A DNA stretch of 64,000 nucleotides, taken from NCBI GenBank assembly GCA_031414695.1, contig JANNWG010000016.1, forward strand, positions 32,087 to 96,086, written 5' to 3'. The notes under the pieces were generated by a model. It was not told where the DNA came from. It saw only the letters and a list, made by a program, of their open reading frames with translations, and made no database searches. Both the position numbers and the translations under genes were made by a program. Positions 43,511 to 52,861 of this stretch are shown piece after piece. Source of the stretch: UKL13-2 sp031414695 (GTDB lineage: Bacteria; Pseudomonadota; Gammaproteobacteria; Burkholderiales; Usitatibacteraceae). Within the stretch, counting starts at the first letter, position 1; every line of letters starts with the position of its first letter.

Positions 43511-44242
43511 TTAGTTATGCAAAATCTTCGACAAGAAATCTTGTGTGCGCTGCTTACGTGGCGAGCCGAAAAATTCATCTTTGGTGCAGTCTTCCAGTAT
43601 CGAGCCGCCTTTTTCCATAAATATCACGCGGTGCGCGACTTTTTTAGCGAATCCCATTTCGTGGGTTACGCACATCATGGTCATGCCTTCTTTAGCGAGC
43701 TCCACCATCACGTCGAGTACTTCGTTAATCATTTCAGGGTCAAGGGCAGAAGTCGGCTCGTCAAAGAGCATACAGATTGGATCCATCGACAAGGCTCTGG
43801 CAATCGCCACGCGTTGTTGTTGCCCACCTGAGAGCTGACCTGGAAATTTATCTTTGTGCTCAATCAAGCCGACGCGATCCAGCAGTTTTAAGCCTTTATC
43901 GCGCGCCTCTTCCTCAGAACGCTTTAAGACTTTCATTTGCGCGATGCAGAGGTTTTTAGTCACGCTCATGTGTGGGAACAATTCAAAATTTTGAAACACC
44001 ATGCCGACTTTGGAGCGTAACGTGGAAAGGTTGGTCTCTTTGGCGATTAAGGATTGACCATTCACGACAATATCGCCTTTTTGGAAAGGCTCTAGTCCGT
44101 TTACACATTTAATGAGTGTCGATTTGCCAGAGCCTGATGGTCCGCATACCACCACGACTTCGCCTTTGCTCACATTGGTTGAGCAATCAATCAATACTTG
44201 TTTGTCGCCGTACCACTTAGAGATATTTTTAATTTCAATCAT
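43511..44242 (-). CDS. gltL: glutamate/aspartate ABC transporter ATPase GltL
   Basis: This 243-residue ATPase of the polar amino acid uptake family has Walker A 'GPSGSGKSTL', the Q-loop 'GMVFQNFELFPHMSV', signature 'LSGGQQQRVAIARAL', Walker B 'MLFDEPTSALDPE' and the switch His in 'MMCVTHEMGFA'. It is the last gene of gltIJKL; AAGGA precedes the start, 29 bp after gltK. It energises uptake of glutamate and aspartate. Confidence 0.95.
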   Translation of the reverse strand: MIEIKNISKWYGDKQVLIDCSTNVSKGEVVVVCGPSGSGKSTLIKCVNGLEPFQKGDIVVNGQSLIAKETNLSTLRSKVGMVFQNFELFPHMSVTKNLCIAQMKVLKRSEEEARDKGLKLLDRVGLIEHKDKFPGQLSGGQQQRVAIARALSMDPICMLFDEPTSALDPEMINEVLDVMVELAKEGMTMMCVTHEMGFAKKVAHRVIFMEKGGSILEDCTKDEFFGSPRKQRTQDFLSKILHN

Positions 44243-44271
44243 GATTTTTCCTTGGATTTTTTTATATGTCG

Positions 44272-44958
44272 TTAGCGGATGATGGCGATTTTGACTTGCA
44301 AGCGCTTCACTGCAAACGAAAGCGCGAAGCAGAGCACGAAATACACTACCGCGACCGCAATATAAAATTCGACTAAACGTGAATCACGTTGCGCGATTTT
44401 TGATGCAGCACCCACGAAGTCAGTCACATTTAAAAGTGAGACGAGTGAGGCGTCCTGAAATAGCACGATTGTCTGCGTGAGCAATATCGGCAGCATATTA
44501 CGAAACGCCTGCGGCAACACCACTAAGCTCATGCTTTGCCAGTAGGTAAAGCCTAATGCATAGCCTGCATTAACTTGGCCCTTGGCAATACTCTGAATAC
44601 CCGCGCGCATGATTTCGCAAAAATACGCCGCCTCAAACATGATGAAGGTAATAAATGCCGACTTATCCGCGCCGATGGAGGGTGGCCTTTCTGCGCCAGT
44701 GATGGCTTGTGCGATAACAGGTGCTAAAAAGAAAAACCAAAAAATCACCAGTAGCAAAGGAATCGAGCGCATCAAATTCACATAGCCTGCGGCGGCCATC
44801 GACAATGGCTTGATAGACGATAAACGCGCCATCGCCAATAAAGTACCGAAAATGATGCCGCCAATGGCTGCCGTAAACGTGAGTTGTATGGTGTATTGCA
44901 AACCTTTCCAGAGAAAAGGCCACGCGTTAAAGACGGCGCCGAATTCGAGATCACCCAT
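44272..44958 (-). CDS. gltK: glutamate/aspartate ABC transporter permease GltK
   Basis: This 228-residue inner-membrane permease of the HisM/GltK family has about five membrane helices. The EAA loop is 'AGYALGFTYWQSMSLVVLPQAFRNMLPIL', which contacts GltL. GGGAGG lies 5-10 nt before the start, inside the gltJ 3' end; the gltJ stop is 2 nt away. Confidence 0.93.
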   Translation of the reverse strand: MGDLEFGAVFNAWPFLWKGLQYTIQLTFTAAIGGIIFGTLLAMARLSSIKPLSMAAAGYVNLMRSIPLLLVIFWFFFLAPVIAQAITGAERPPSIGADKSAFITFIMFEAAYFCEIMRAGIQSIAKGQVNAGYALGFTYWQSMSLVVLPQAFRNMLPILLTQTIVLFQDASLVSLLNVTDFVGAASKIAQRDSRLVEFYIAVAVVYFVLCFALSFAVKRLQVKIAIIR

Positions 44959-44960
44959 GA

Positions 44961-45683
44961 TTATTTGCCTCCCATGATGTAGCCCGGCACAGCGACTTTG
45001 CGCTCAATAATGCCCATGATGATGTTGGCTGTCATCGCAATAGTGATGTAGACGAGCGTGGCCGCGCCGAAAGCGTGGAAGTATTGAAATGTCTGTTCAC
45101 CCATCTCGCGGGTGCGGAAAAATAATTCCACCAAGCCGATAGAAAATGCGGTGGCGGTGTTTTTAATCAAATTCATCGTCTCAGAGGTCAATGGCGGAAT
45201 GATGATGCGATACGCCATCGGCAGCAAAACATGCCTATAGGTTTGCGCCTCCGTTAAGCCTAGCGCATAGCCCGCATTACGCTGACCCGTTGAGATAGAG
45301 CCGATGCCCGAACGCACTTGCTCAGAAATACGCGCAGAGGTGAAAAGTCCAAGACAAACACAGGCGGTCAAAAATTGATGGGTGGTGGGATCCATCGCAA
45401 TCACCATCGCCTTAACTGGCGGGAAGATGCCCGGAATCACAAAATACCAAACAAAAAATTGCACCAGCAGCGGGATATTACGAAATAGTTCAACGTAGGC
45501 GTTGCCAAGGTTAACCAGCCATTTATTTTTCATGGTGCGGATCACGCCGAGGACGGAGCCTACCGAGAAGGCGATGACCCATGCGACGGCAGCGGTGGCG
45601 AGCGTCCAGCCTAAGCCAGATAGCAGCATTTCCCACCACAATGGTTCGCCCTCAGATGAGGCTTGAAAAAATATATCCAACAT
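44961..45683 (-). CDS. gltJ: glutamate/aspartate ABC transporter permease GltJ
   Basis: From ATG 45683 the product is 240 residues. AAGGAAG lies 3 nt before this start, whereas the longer frame to 45713 lacks a ribosome site. It has several membrane helices and the EAA loop 'AGYALGLTEAQTYRHVLLPM', and it ends with 'VAVPGYIMGGK'. It pairs with GltK to form the translocation pore. Confidence 0.93.
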   Translation of the reverse strand: MLDIFFQASSEGEPLWWEMLLSGLGWTLATAAVAWVIAFSVGSVLGVIRTMKNKWLVNLGNAYVELFRNIPLLVQFFVWYFVIPGIFPPVKAMVIAMDPTTHQFLTACVCLGLFTSARISEQVRSGIGSISTGQRNAGYALGLTEAQTYRHVLLPMAYRIIIPPLTSETMNLIKNTATAFSIGLVELFFRTREMGEQTFQYFHAFGAATLVYITIAMTANIIMGIIERKVAVPGYIMGGK

Positions 45684-45890
45684 GATCTTCCTTTGTGATG
45701 TGTGGTGATGCAATACAAGGGCGTCGGTCAGTACAACAATCCCTAGTGGCTGAACAAGGATTGCAAATAATTTTTTATTTTTTTGAACTTATTGCCAATA
45801 TGCCACACATCGCGAACGCATTTCAAATCGAATGTGATTGTGCGGTTGCAGCATTCTTCAGCAACATCAACTTGCACAAAATGGGCGCGT

Positions 45891-45924
45891 AAAAAAGCCG
45901 ATGCGCCTTTCGGCGCATCGGCTT
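45891..45924 (-). terminator. hairpin terminator between gltI and gltJ (minus strand)
   Basis: The 12-bp perfect stem AGCCGATGCGCC/GGCGCATCGGCT has a 4-nt loop and is followed on the minus strand by a U-run (A6 at 45891-45896). It lies 36 bp past the gltI stop and about 200 bp before gltJ. It probably stops most gltI transcripts, giving more binding protein than membrane components. Confidence 0.9.
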
Positions 45925-45959
45925 GGTGCAAATTTACTTATTTACGTGACGACGATGAC

Positions 45960-46868
45960 TTATTCAACGCCCTTGTCATTCGGTGCAGCGAATGCAGCTT
46001 TGAGTGCTGCGCTTGCTGGGAAATTCAAATTAACGTTCTTTGGTGGAATTGCGCTCATGTACCACTTCGTGTAGATTTTTTCAATTTCACCTGATTTCAT
46101 TAAGCCAGCCAACGTGGTGTCAACAACTGCTTTGAATTGTGGGTCATCTTTGCGTAGCATGATGCCATATGGCTCAACGCGCAGTGACTCGTTCAAAATC
46201 ATATAGTCGCCAGGTGCTTTGCTGTTTGCAATCTGACCCGCCAAAAGGATGTCATCCATAACAAAAGCTACTACGCGATCATCAGCAAGCAACAAGAACG
46301 ACTCAGCATGGTCTTTGCCGTAGATTTCTTTTACATCTGCATTTTTTGCTTTCTCATATTTCTTAATGAGTGGAACGGCAGTGGTGCCTGATGTGGTGGA
46401 AACAGTCTTGCCATTCATATCAGCAAACGATTTAATACCAGATGATTTCTTAACGGCAGCAGTGACGTTGATGACAAAAGTTGTATTGCCGAACGCAACT
46501 TCTTTTTGGCGAACAACGGAATTTGTTGTCGAGCCACACTCTAAATCAATGGTGCCGTTCTGCATTAATGGAATACGGTTTGATGATGTCACAGGTTGTA
46601 ATTTCACAGCCAAATTTGGCAGCTTTAATTCTTTTTTAACGGCGTCAACAACTTTGCTGCATAAATCCATTGAGTAGCCGATAGGCTGCTGCTTATCGTC
46701 AAGGTATGAAAACGGAATTGACGATTCGCGGTGACCGATAGTGATCGTGCCGGTTTCTTTAATTTTTTTCATGGTGCCGGTTAAGTCTTGGGCGATTACC
46801 GGTGTGGCTAGGATGGCGCCAGCGAAAAGTCCGCCAACTAGTTTTGCAATTTTAGACGTATTGGTCAT
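45960..46868 (-). CDS. gltI: glutamate/aspartate-binding periplasmic protein GltI
   Basis: This 302-residue periplasmic binding protein of the SBP_bac_3 family has a signal peptide of about 26 residues ending VIA-Q. It carries the family signatures 'IGHRESSIPFSYLDDKQQPI' and 'GYSMDLC', followed by 'RIPLMQNGTIDLECGSTTNS'. GAGGAG precedes the ATG. It is the first gene of gltIJKL and feeds glutamate and aspartate to GltJK. A terminator separates it from gltJ. Confidence 0.96.
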   Translation of the reverse strand: MTNTSKIAKLVGGLFAGAILATPVIAQDLTGTMKKIKETGTITIGHRESSIPFSYLDDKQQPIGYSMDLCSKVVDAVKKELKLPNLAVKLQPVTSSNRIPLMQNGTIDLECGSTTNSVVRQKEVAFGNTTFVINVTAAVKKSSGIKSFADMNGKTVSTTSGTTAVPLIKKYEKAKNADVKEIYGKDHAESFLLLADDRVVAFVMDDILLAGQIANSKAPGDYMILNESLRVEPYGIMLRKDDPQFKAVVDTTLAGLMKSGEIEKIYTKWYMSAIPPKNVNLNFPASAALKAAFAAPNDKGVE

Positions 46869-47146
46869 GCGAAGTGCTCCTCAGGTTTTGTTGTATGGAA
46901 AACAATGTGCTGCAAAAAAATAGTAGCCACGTTAAGGCCGGCAGATAAAGACAATTGATGGCATGCGCGTGACATTTGTGACATCACTACAACGCCAAAA
47001 CAATTCAAAAGTTTACCTGTTTCGTCTAGGTTTGTGCAAAGCACCTTTGCGGCTTGCCTAAATGGTAACAACTCGGTAGCCTAATGGCGATGTGCATTCG
47101 CACAATATTGTTAAGTGTATTGTCAAATATAAAAGGTGGAGGCAAG

Positions 47147-47614
47147 ATGCAATTAATTCTTTGGCGGCACGCAGAAGCGGAAGATGAAGCCGCCTCTGAC
47201 CTGTTGCGGAACTTAACCCCGAAAGGTAAAAAGCAAGCCGCTCATATGTCAGCATGGCTGCATAGCCAATTACAAGATGAGATCGTCGATTGGCAAGTCG
47301 TTGCCAGCCCCGCTAATCGTGCACAACAAACAGCAGCGGCGTTAGGCTTGCCAATTGTCACAATTCATAGCATCGCGCCAGATGCGCCTTCAAGCGCCAT
47401 CATTGCCGCCGCAAATTGGCCAGCTAACCAGTGCAATGTCATTGTTGTTGGCCATCAACCAACACTTGGCATGGTAGCCGCGCAGTTAATCAACGGTGTT
47501 GATGGCTATGTGAGTGTCAAAAAAGGCGCGATGTGGTGGTTTGACCTCAGAACCCGAGACGGTCAAACGCACACCCTATTAAAAGCGATGGCAACGCCAG
47601 ATACAGTGTTGTGA
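47147..47614 (+). CDS. sixA: phosphohistidine phosphatase SixA
   Basis: This histidine-phosphatase-superfamily protein has the RHG-type catalytic motif 'ILWRHAEAEDEAASDLLRNL' at the N-terminus and the second His in 'VIVVGHQPTLGMVA'. SixA dephosphorylates phosphohistidine on HPt domains and on the nitrogen-PTS protein NPr. From ATG 47147 it is 155 residues, and GGAGG lies 5 nt upstream, so the longer frame from 47084 is unlikely. It is divergent from gltI. Confidence 0.93.
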   Translation: MQLILWRHAEAEDEAASDLLRNLTPKGKKQAAHMSAWLHSQLQDEIVDWQVVASPANRAQQTAAALGLPIVTIHSIAPDAPSSAIIAAANWPANQCNVIVVGHQPTLGMVAAQLINGVDGYVSVKKGAMWWFDLRTRDGQTHTLLKAMATPDTVL

Positions 47615-47637
47615 TGCGGCAATGATGTCGCGCTGGA

Positions 47638-48555
47638 TTACCCTAGGTTATCCAATTGCGGTCTTGCATCGGTTTTGAGTGCAAATGGATCGCGCGGGTT
47701 TGACAATGTTGCAATATCATCCAAACGCATCTGCACAGTCGCCATTATTTTGGGGTGAGTAAGGATATAAAATTTGTTTTCGCGAATGGCATCAAAGGTT
47801 ATTTGTGCTACATCGGCTGCCGATAATTTGCCCGAGCTTACCGCTTTGTGCGTCATTGATTGCGCTAGCATCATAGACGCAGTTGGTGTTTCTGTATTTT
47901 GCATATCAGTGGGGCGCGAGCGATGCGATTTGCTAATGCCGGTGGGCACAAACGCCGGACACAGTACGCTGCAATTAATTTTTTGCGCGCTACCATCATC
48001 CGTTTTTTGCGCGACGATTAGGTCTTGAAATAACGTTTCGGTCAACGCAACTACTGCGTGTTTTGATGCGTTGTATGCGCCCATCAAGGGCGGCGAAAGC
48101 AGCCCAGCCATCGAGGCGGTGTTGACGATATAGCCCTCATAATTAGGGTCTGCTTTTGCTGCCGCCAACATCAGTGGCGTGAATGCACGCACACCGTGAA
48201 TCACACCCCATACGTTTACACCCAGTACCCACTCCCAATCTTTAACGGTGTTTTCCCAAATGAGGCCGCCGGAGCCAACGCCTGCATTGTTAAACACGAC
48301 ATTGACTACACCGTAACTATCCATCGCTAAGTTGGCGAGTGCTTCTATATCAGCGCCAACACTGACGTCACAACGCATGCTGACAACTTCCGCATTTTTT
48401 TCTTTCAGCATCGCAACGGTTTCAGCGAGTGGCGCTTCCATCACATCCGCTAATACGCATTTCATGCCGAGGGACGCGCTCATTAAGGCAAATTCTCGAC
48501 CAAAGCCTGAGCCTGCGCCAGTGATTACCGCGACGCGATGTTGAAAAATTTTCAT
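47638..48555 (-). CDS. short-chain dehydrogenase/reductase (SDR)
   Basis: This 305-residue Rossmann-fold oxidoreductase has cofactor motif 'ITGAGSGFGREFAL' (TGxxxGxG), 'NNAGVG', Ser in 'VNTASMAGL' and catalytic 'YNASK'. Asp in 'LADVME' after beta2 suggests NAD preference. The substrate is unknown; a few bacterial relatives act on alcohols or steroid-like compounds. It is convergent with sixA. An R6 repeat and a MITE lie upstream. Confidence 0.88.
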   Translation of the reverse strand: MKIFQHRVAVITGAGSGFGREFALMSASLGMKCVLADVMEAPLAETVAMLKEKNAEVVSMRCDVSVGADIEALANLAMDSYGVVNVVFNNAGVGSGGLIWENTVKDWEWVLGVNVWGVIHGVRAFTPLMLAAAKADPNYEGYIVNTASMAGLLSPPLMGAYNASKHAVVALTETLFQDLIVAQKTDDGSAQKINCSVLCPAFVPTGISKSHRSRPTDMQNTETPTASMMLAQSMTHKAVSSGKLSAADVAQITFDAIRENKFYILTHPKIMATVQMRLDDIATLSNPRDPFALKTDARPQLDNLG

Positions 48556-48589
48556 AATTTAATTTGGTAAAGTCTAGTAGGGGCGGGCA

Positions 48590-48637
48590 CTTTAGAGCAA
48601 TATTGCTTCAAAATATCCGCCGAATAAGGGGTTTATC
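48590..48637. repeat. R6 palindromic repeat, copy E (partial, next to MITE copy 1)
   Basis: GCAATATTGCTTCAAAATATCC and GCCGAATAAGGGGTTT match the right two-thirds of the R6 consensus. The MITE at 48642 is inserted directly beside it. Confidence 0.6.
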
Positions 48638-48641
48638 AGTA

Positions 48642-48772
48642 GGGCACTTCTCAAAACCACGTGTCTTCCCGGCGAAGGCCGGGATCCAATTTTGTAAGCT
48701 GCTGATGCGTAAAGAAAATTAGACCCCGGCCTTCGCCGGGGCGACAGTTTTTTGAGGTTTTTAGAAGTTCCC
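48642..48772. mobile_element. 131-bp MITE, copy 1
   Basis: The ends are imperfect inverted repeats (GGGCACTTCTCAAAA and, at the other end, TTTTTAGAAGTTCCC). Inside is a second inverted repeat built on CCCGGCGAAGGCCGGG / CCCCGGCCTTCGCCGGGG. It is flanked by the direct repeat AGTA (48638-48641 and 48773-48776). It is identical to copy 2 (54874-55004, opposite orientation) except for one base. There is no coding capacity for a transposase, so it must have been moved in trans. Confidence 0.9.
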
Positions 48773-48830
48773 AGTAAAAATATCTATTGAATCAGCCATT
48801 AAATAAGGCAAATAATTTGTTCATCCAGAG

Positions 48831-48940
48831 CATTGCCGAGGGATATGCTTTCGTTTTTACGTCGTACAGCGAAACAGCATATCCCTCGGCATGACGCAGT
48901 CATGTTTATCCTGAGCGTAGTCGAAGGGCTCGGGATGACA
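48831..48940. repeat. two adjacent repeats upstream of the fabI stop
   Basis: GCCGAGGGATATGCT and AGCATATCCCTCGGC (48836-48891) form an inverted repeat related to that at 31640. CATGTTTATCCTGAGCGTAG at 48901 starts a ~40-bp element that recurs inverted at 61518-61557. The second element reaches the fabI stop codon. Confidence 0.75.
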
Positions 48941-48943
48941 GCT

Positions 48944-49726
48944 TTACTGTGGCATCCCAGACACCACCGTGTTAAAGCCGCAATCCACATAAGTCACTTC
49001 ACCTGTTACACCGCTGGCTAAATCACTCATCAAAAATGCGGCGACATTGCCAACTTCTTCTTGCGTTACGCCACGGCGCAGTGGTGCTTGTGATTCAAAA
49101 AAACTCAGCATTTCGCGAAAGCCTGAAATACCGGCTGCGGCAAGCGTTTTAATCGGCCCAGCCGATATCGCATTGGCCCGGATGCCACGCGGGCCTAGGC
49201 TGGCGGCCAAATAACGCGTAACGGCTTCTAAGCTCGCCTTCGCCGTGCCCATGGTGTTGTAGTTAGGCACGACGCGTTCTGCACCTAAATATGAAAGTGT
49301 TAAGAGTGCAGCAGTCGGGTTAAGTGTCGGCAGCGCTGCCTTGGCCATCGCAGCAAAGCTATAGCTCGAAATGTCATGCGCAATACGAAAATTTTCGCGC
49401 GTAATGCCCTCTAAAAAATCCCCCGCAATCGCTTCTTTTGGTGCAAACGCAATCGCGTGTACAAAGCCATCAAAATTGCCCCATTCGGTTTTGAGAGAAT
49501 CAAAACACGCGGCTATTTCATCATCTTTTGTAACGTCACAAGGCAATACTAATTTATTGTCGAAATCACCCGCCAGCTTAATCACGCGATCACGAATACC
49601 GTCGCCCGCATAAGTAAACGCCAAGGTCGCACCCTCACGCTGCATCGCTTTGGCGATACCATATGCAATGGAGCGATTTGAAAGTAATCCGGTAATTAGA
49701 ATTTTTTTGTTGTCGAGAAAACCCAT
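48944..49726 (-). CDS. fabI: enoyl-[acyl-carrier-protein] reductase FabI
   Basis: FabI catalyses the NADH-dependent last step of each fatty-acid elongation cycle. The 260-residue protein has 'ILITGLLSNRSIAYGIA' (cofactor motif), and the catalytic region 'SYLGAERVVPNYNTMGTAKA' contains both Tyr (Y-x6-K) and the Lys. 'AISAGPIKTLAAAGI' is the substrate-loop region that also binds triclosan in known FabI enzymes. The length is standard. The gene is monocistronic. Confidence 0.97.
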   Translation of the reverse strand: MGFLDNKKILITGLLSNRSIAYGIAKAMQREGATLAFTYAGDGIRDRVIKLAGDFDNKLVLPCDVTKDDEIAACFDSLKTEWGNFDGFVHAIAFAPKEAIAGDFLEGITRENFRIAHDISSYSFAAMAKAALPTLNPTAALLTLSYLGAERVVPNYNTMGTAKASLEAVTRYLAASLGPRGIRANAISAGPIKTLAAAGISGFREMLSFFESQAPLRRGVTQEEVGNVAAFLMSDLASGVTGEVTYVDCGFNTVVSGMPQ

Positions 49727-49788
49727 GATGTTGCCCTCGTAAGACGTAAAATGAGCGCCAAGTTTAGCCCAATCAACCCCTGAAATTT

Positions 49789-50823
49789 ATGCCCCGCCGA
49801 ATCCTCATCATCCGCCGCGACAATATTGGCGACCTAATTTTGACCACGCCGCTCATCACAGCGCTGCGTCGCGCCATGCCAGATGTCTATATTGCTGCAC
49901 TGGTGACTTCATACAACGCGCCTGTGCTGGCGGGTAATCCGGCCTTAAATCAGCTGCATATTTATACCAAGGGAAAGCACGCAGGCGGTTTTTTTAACAT
50001 GTTTCGTGAGCGTCTCAAACAGATGCTGCTATTTGTCAAGCTTCGTGCTGTATCGTTTGACGATATTGTGCTCGCTGAAATGGGTTATTTGCCGCGTAAT
50101 ATTCGCCTTGCCAAGTTCATACGTGGGTTCAATCACGCCACCCGTATCATCGGCTTTGAACACGCCAATGGGGCATCAGCGGGGCTGGATGTGGTGATCT
50201 CCAAGGCGAACACAGACCATTTGCAGCAAGGGCAATATATTTTCCTACTTGCCAGCGCGTTTGGGATCGACACCTCGCCCGCGCTGGTGCCACCCTGCGT
50301 GGTGTACCCAGCAACGCCTAATGTGCCCAGCGTGACCAGCGCCACTAAACGTATCGGCATACATATCAGCGCGCGCAAACCCTCGCAACAATGGTCGGCG
50401 GAGGCGTTTATTGCACTCATAAAATTACTGCATATTCATGCCGACATCACACTATTTTGGTCACCCGGCGCGACCGATGACCCACTGCATCCGGGCGATG
50501 ATGACAAAGCCGCAGTGATACTTGCCGCATTAAAACCATTGGCCTTAAGCATTACACCTAGCCCAACTGCTTCGCTGCGTGATTTGATTAATCAAATGGC
50601 CTTCGTCGATATGGTGATTTGTGCCGATGGCGGCGCGCTGCATGTGGCGGCAGGGCTTGGTAAACCCGTGGTTGCTCTTTTTGGTGACTCGGAAGTGAAA
50701 CGCTGGCATCCGTGGGGCGTGGCTTATGTTGCGCTGCAAAAGCCGTCTTTGACTGTCGCTGATATTTCACCTGATGAGGTTTTTGCCGCGTTCATGCAGC
50801 TCAATGAAAAGTTGAGTAAATGA
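49789..50823 (+). CDS. glycosyltransferase family 9 (heptosyltransferase-like)
   Basis: This 344-residue GT-B glycosyltransferase has the N-terminal signature 'ILIIRRDNIGDLILTTPLI' and, in the donor-binding C-terminal domain, 'ICADGGALHVAAGLGKPVVA' and 'LFGDSEVKRWHPWG', as in WaaC/WaaF/RfaF proteins. These add ADP-heptose to the lipopolysaccharide inner core. No other LPS gene is adjacent, so the exact sugar is uncertain. It is divergent from fabI across 62 bp. Confidence 0.9.
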   Translation: MPRRILIIRRDNIGDLILTTPLITALRRAMPDVYIAALVTSYNAPVLAGNPALNQLHIYTKGKHAGGFFNMFRERLKQMLLFVKLRAVSFDDIVLAEMGYLPRNIRLAKFIRGFNHATRIIGFEHANGASAGLDVVISKANTDHLQQGQYIFLLASAFGIDTSPALVPPCVVYPATPNVPSVTSATKRIGIHISARKPSQQWSAEAFIALIKLLHIHADITLFWSPGATDDPLHPGDDDKAAVILAALKPLALSITPSPTASLRDLINQMAFVDMVICADGGALHVAAGLGKPVVALFGDSEVKRWHPWGVAYVALQKPSLTVADISPDEVFAAFMQLNEKLSK

Positions 50824-51010
50824 GTCGGCTATTTTGTTAAGGCCGAGAACGAAGACAAACTAAAAATGCTGGTTGTTCGTATGAATCTTATGTCATGATG
50901 CAGCTTGCTGGGCGTGTCAAATGATTGTCACACAAGGTATAGTGCGCGTTACTTTTTAACCATGCTTCTCAAACCATTAACGTTTTTTTCAGTGTAACTA
51001 GGTAGCTGCC

Positions 51011-52861
51011 ATGTCATTGTTTTTACGATTATTTTTTAGCAGATTTTTCATCGCCACCTGTGCAGCACTCGTCAGCTTTGTTTCAATTACGGTTGTCGCG
51101 CAAACGCCCTATGCACCTGATAAAAATAAAGTTATTCGCTACGCATTCGAAATCGCCGAGACCAGCATGGACCCGCACAAGGTCTCAGATGTGTATTCCA
51201 CCATCGTGCATAACGCTATTTTTGATACGCCGCTGCGTTATGACTATTTAGCACGCCCACTCAAGGCCGTACCTAACACCTTGGCGTCGATGCCGGAAGT
51301 CTCTGAGGACTATCGCAATTATATTTTTCGTGTGAAGCCCGGCATTTATTTTGCTGACCATGAAGTCTTCGGCGGTAAAAAGCGTGAGTTAGTTGCTGAA
51401 GATTATGTCTATTCGCTAAAGCGGCTATTTGACCCTGCATTATCGGCGCCGCTATTAGCTGAGGTAGATGGCTACATTGTCGGCTCTGAAGAATTCATGA
51501 AGCGCGTGCGTAAAGCGAACAAGATGGATTACGACACGCCACTAGAAGGCTTACGCGCGCTCGATCGCTACACGTTTCAAATCAAGTTAAACGACCCAAA
51601 GCCTGGCTTTATTTTTGCCTTGACTGATTGCCGTGTCGCTTGTGCAGTGGCGCGCGAAGTGGTGGAGAAATATGGCGCCGATATTGGCTCGCATCCAGTT
51701 GGTACGGGTGCTTATAAGCTCACCACATGGAAACGTGCGTCGCGCATGGTGTTTGAGTACAACCCTAATTTTCGTGAGGCCTACTTTGAAGGCGAGCCCG
51801 CCGCAGATGACGTAATAGGCCAAGGAATACTCGCCAAGATGAAAGGCAAACGAATACCGCAAGTACATCGCATAGAAGTGGCGATTGTTGAGGAACGTCA
51901 GCCGCGCTATTTAGCGTTCTTAAATAATGAATTTGATGTGATGTGGTTATTTCCAGAAGATTTTGCCAACATGGCATTTCCAGGAAATGTCATCGCACCT
52001 GGTTTAAAAAAGCAGGGCATTCAAATGCAGCAAGTCGCAGCCCTCGACATTCACTTTGTCTATTTCAATATGGAAGACCCACTTGTTGGCGGCTACACCA
52101 AAGATAAAATTGCACTGCGGCGTGCTATTTCACTCGGCTATAAAACCGAGGATGAAATCAATATTATTCGTAAAGGCCAAGCCATACCGGCCAACACGCC
52201 ATACGCACCGGGCGTGCAGGGCTATGATCCAAATTTTCGCACTACCATCGGTGAGTACGACCCGGCTAAATCAAAAGCCTTGCTCGATTTATTTGGCTAT
52301 AAAGATATTGATGGCGATGGCTATCGCGAAACGCCCGACGGTAAGCCGTTGGTGTTGCTCTACTATTCCACACCGACCGAGCGCGATAAACAGTACGATG
52401 AATTGTGGACGCGCTCAATGGACGCCATTGGCCTAAAGCTGCAAGTGCGCAAAGGTAAATGGCCGGATCACTTAAAAGAATCTAACGCCGGCAAGCTCAT
52501 GATGTGGCAGCTTGGGGGCTCTGCCACCACACCCGTCGCCGATACGTGGCTACAAACCTACTACGGACCAAATTCGGGATTTAAGGGCAATCGTTCACGC
52601 TTTAAAAATGACGCTTACGATAAATTATTCGAAGCCTCTGAGAAACTAGGTGATACGCCTGAACGTACCAAGCTCTACCAAGAAATGGCGCGCATCTTGA
52701 CCGTCTTTGCGCCGATGAAAGTCAATGTACATCGTATCTTGACGGACCTCTATTACCCCTACGTGATTGGCTTTCGTCGGCCACCCGTGCAGTCGCAATC
52801 ATGGTGGCGCTTTGTTGATGTGGATGTACCGCTGATGCGCGAATTTGAGGCGAGACGGTGA
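51011..52861 (+). CDS. peptide-type ABC transporter substrate-binding protein 1 (SBP_bac_5)
   Basis: This 616-residue periplasmic binding protein has a signal peptide of ~30 residues ending VVA-Q. It shows the family 5 features 'YAFEIAETSMDP', 'DTPLRYDYLARPL' and 'AHPVGTGAYKL'-like 'SHPVGTGAYKLTTW', and a calcium-loop-like 'YKDIDGDGYRETPDGKPL'. Family members bind peptides, nickel or other oligomeric solutes. It is the first of three paralogues in one operon. Its stop overlaps the next gene's GTG by 4 nt (GTGA). The promoter was not identified in the 187-bp upstream gap. Confidence 0.93.
   Translation: MSLFLRLFFSRFFIATCAALVSFVSITVVAQTPYAPDKNKVIRYAFEIAETSMDPHKVSDVYSTIVHNAIFDTPLRYDYLARPLKAVPNTLASMPEVSEDYRNYIFRVKPGIYFADHEVFGGKKRELVAEDYVYSLKRLFDPALSAPLLAEVDGYIVGSEEFMKRVRKANKMDYDTPLEGLRALDRYTFQIKLNDPKPGFIFALTDCRVACAVAREVVEKYGADIGSHPVGTGAYKLTTWKRASRMVFEYNPNFREAYFEGEPAADDVIGQGILAKMKGKRIPQVHRIEVAIVEERQPRYLAFLNNEFDVMWLFPEDFANMAFPGNVIAPGLKKQGIQMQQVAALDIHFVYFNMEDPLVGGYTKDKIALRRAISLGYKTEDEINIIRKGQAIPANTPYAPGVQGYDPNFRTTIGEYDPAKSKALLDLFGYKDIDGDGYRETPDGKPLVLLYYSTPTERDKQYDELWTRSMDAIGLKLQVRKGKWPDHLKESNAGKLMMWQLGGSATTPVADTWLQTYYGPNSGFKGNRSRFKNDAYDKLFEASEKLGDTPERTKLYQEMARILTVFAPMKVNVHRILTDLYYPYVIGFRRPPVQSQSWWRFVDVDVPLMREFEARR

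Noticed and set aside
45783..46094. Plus-strand frames over the gltI/gltJ gap
   Set aside because: They run through the minus-strand terminator and into gltI antisense, with no start context or domain.
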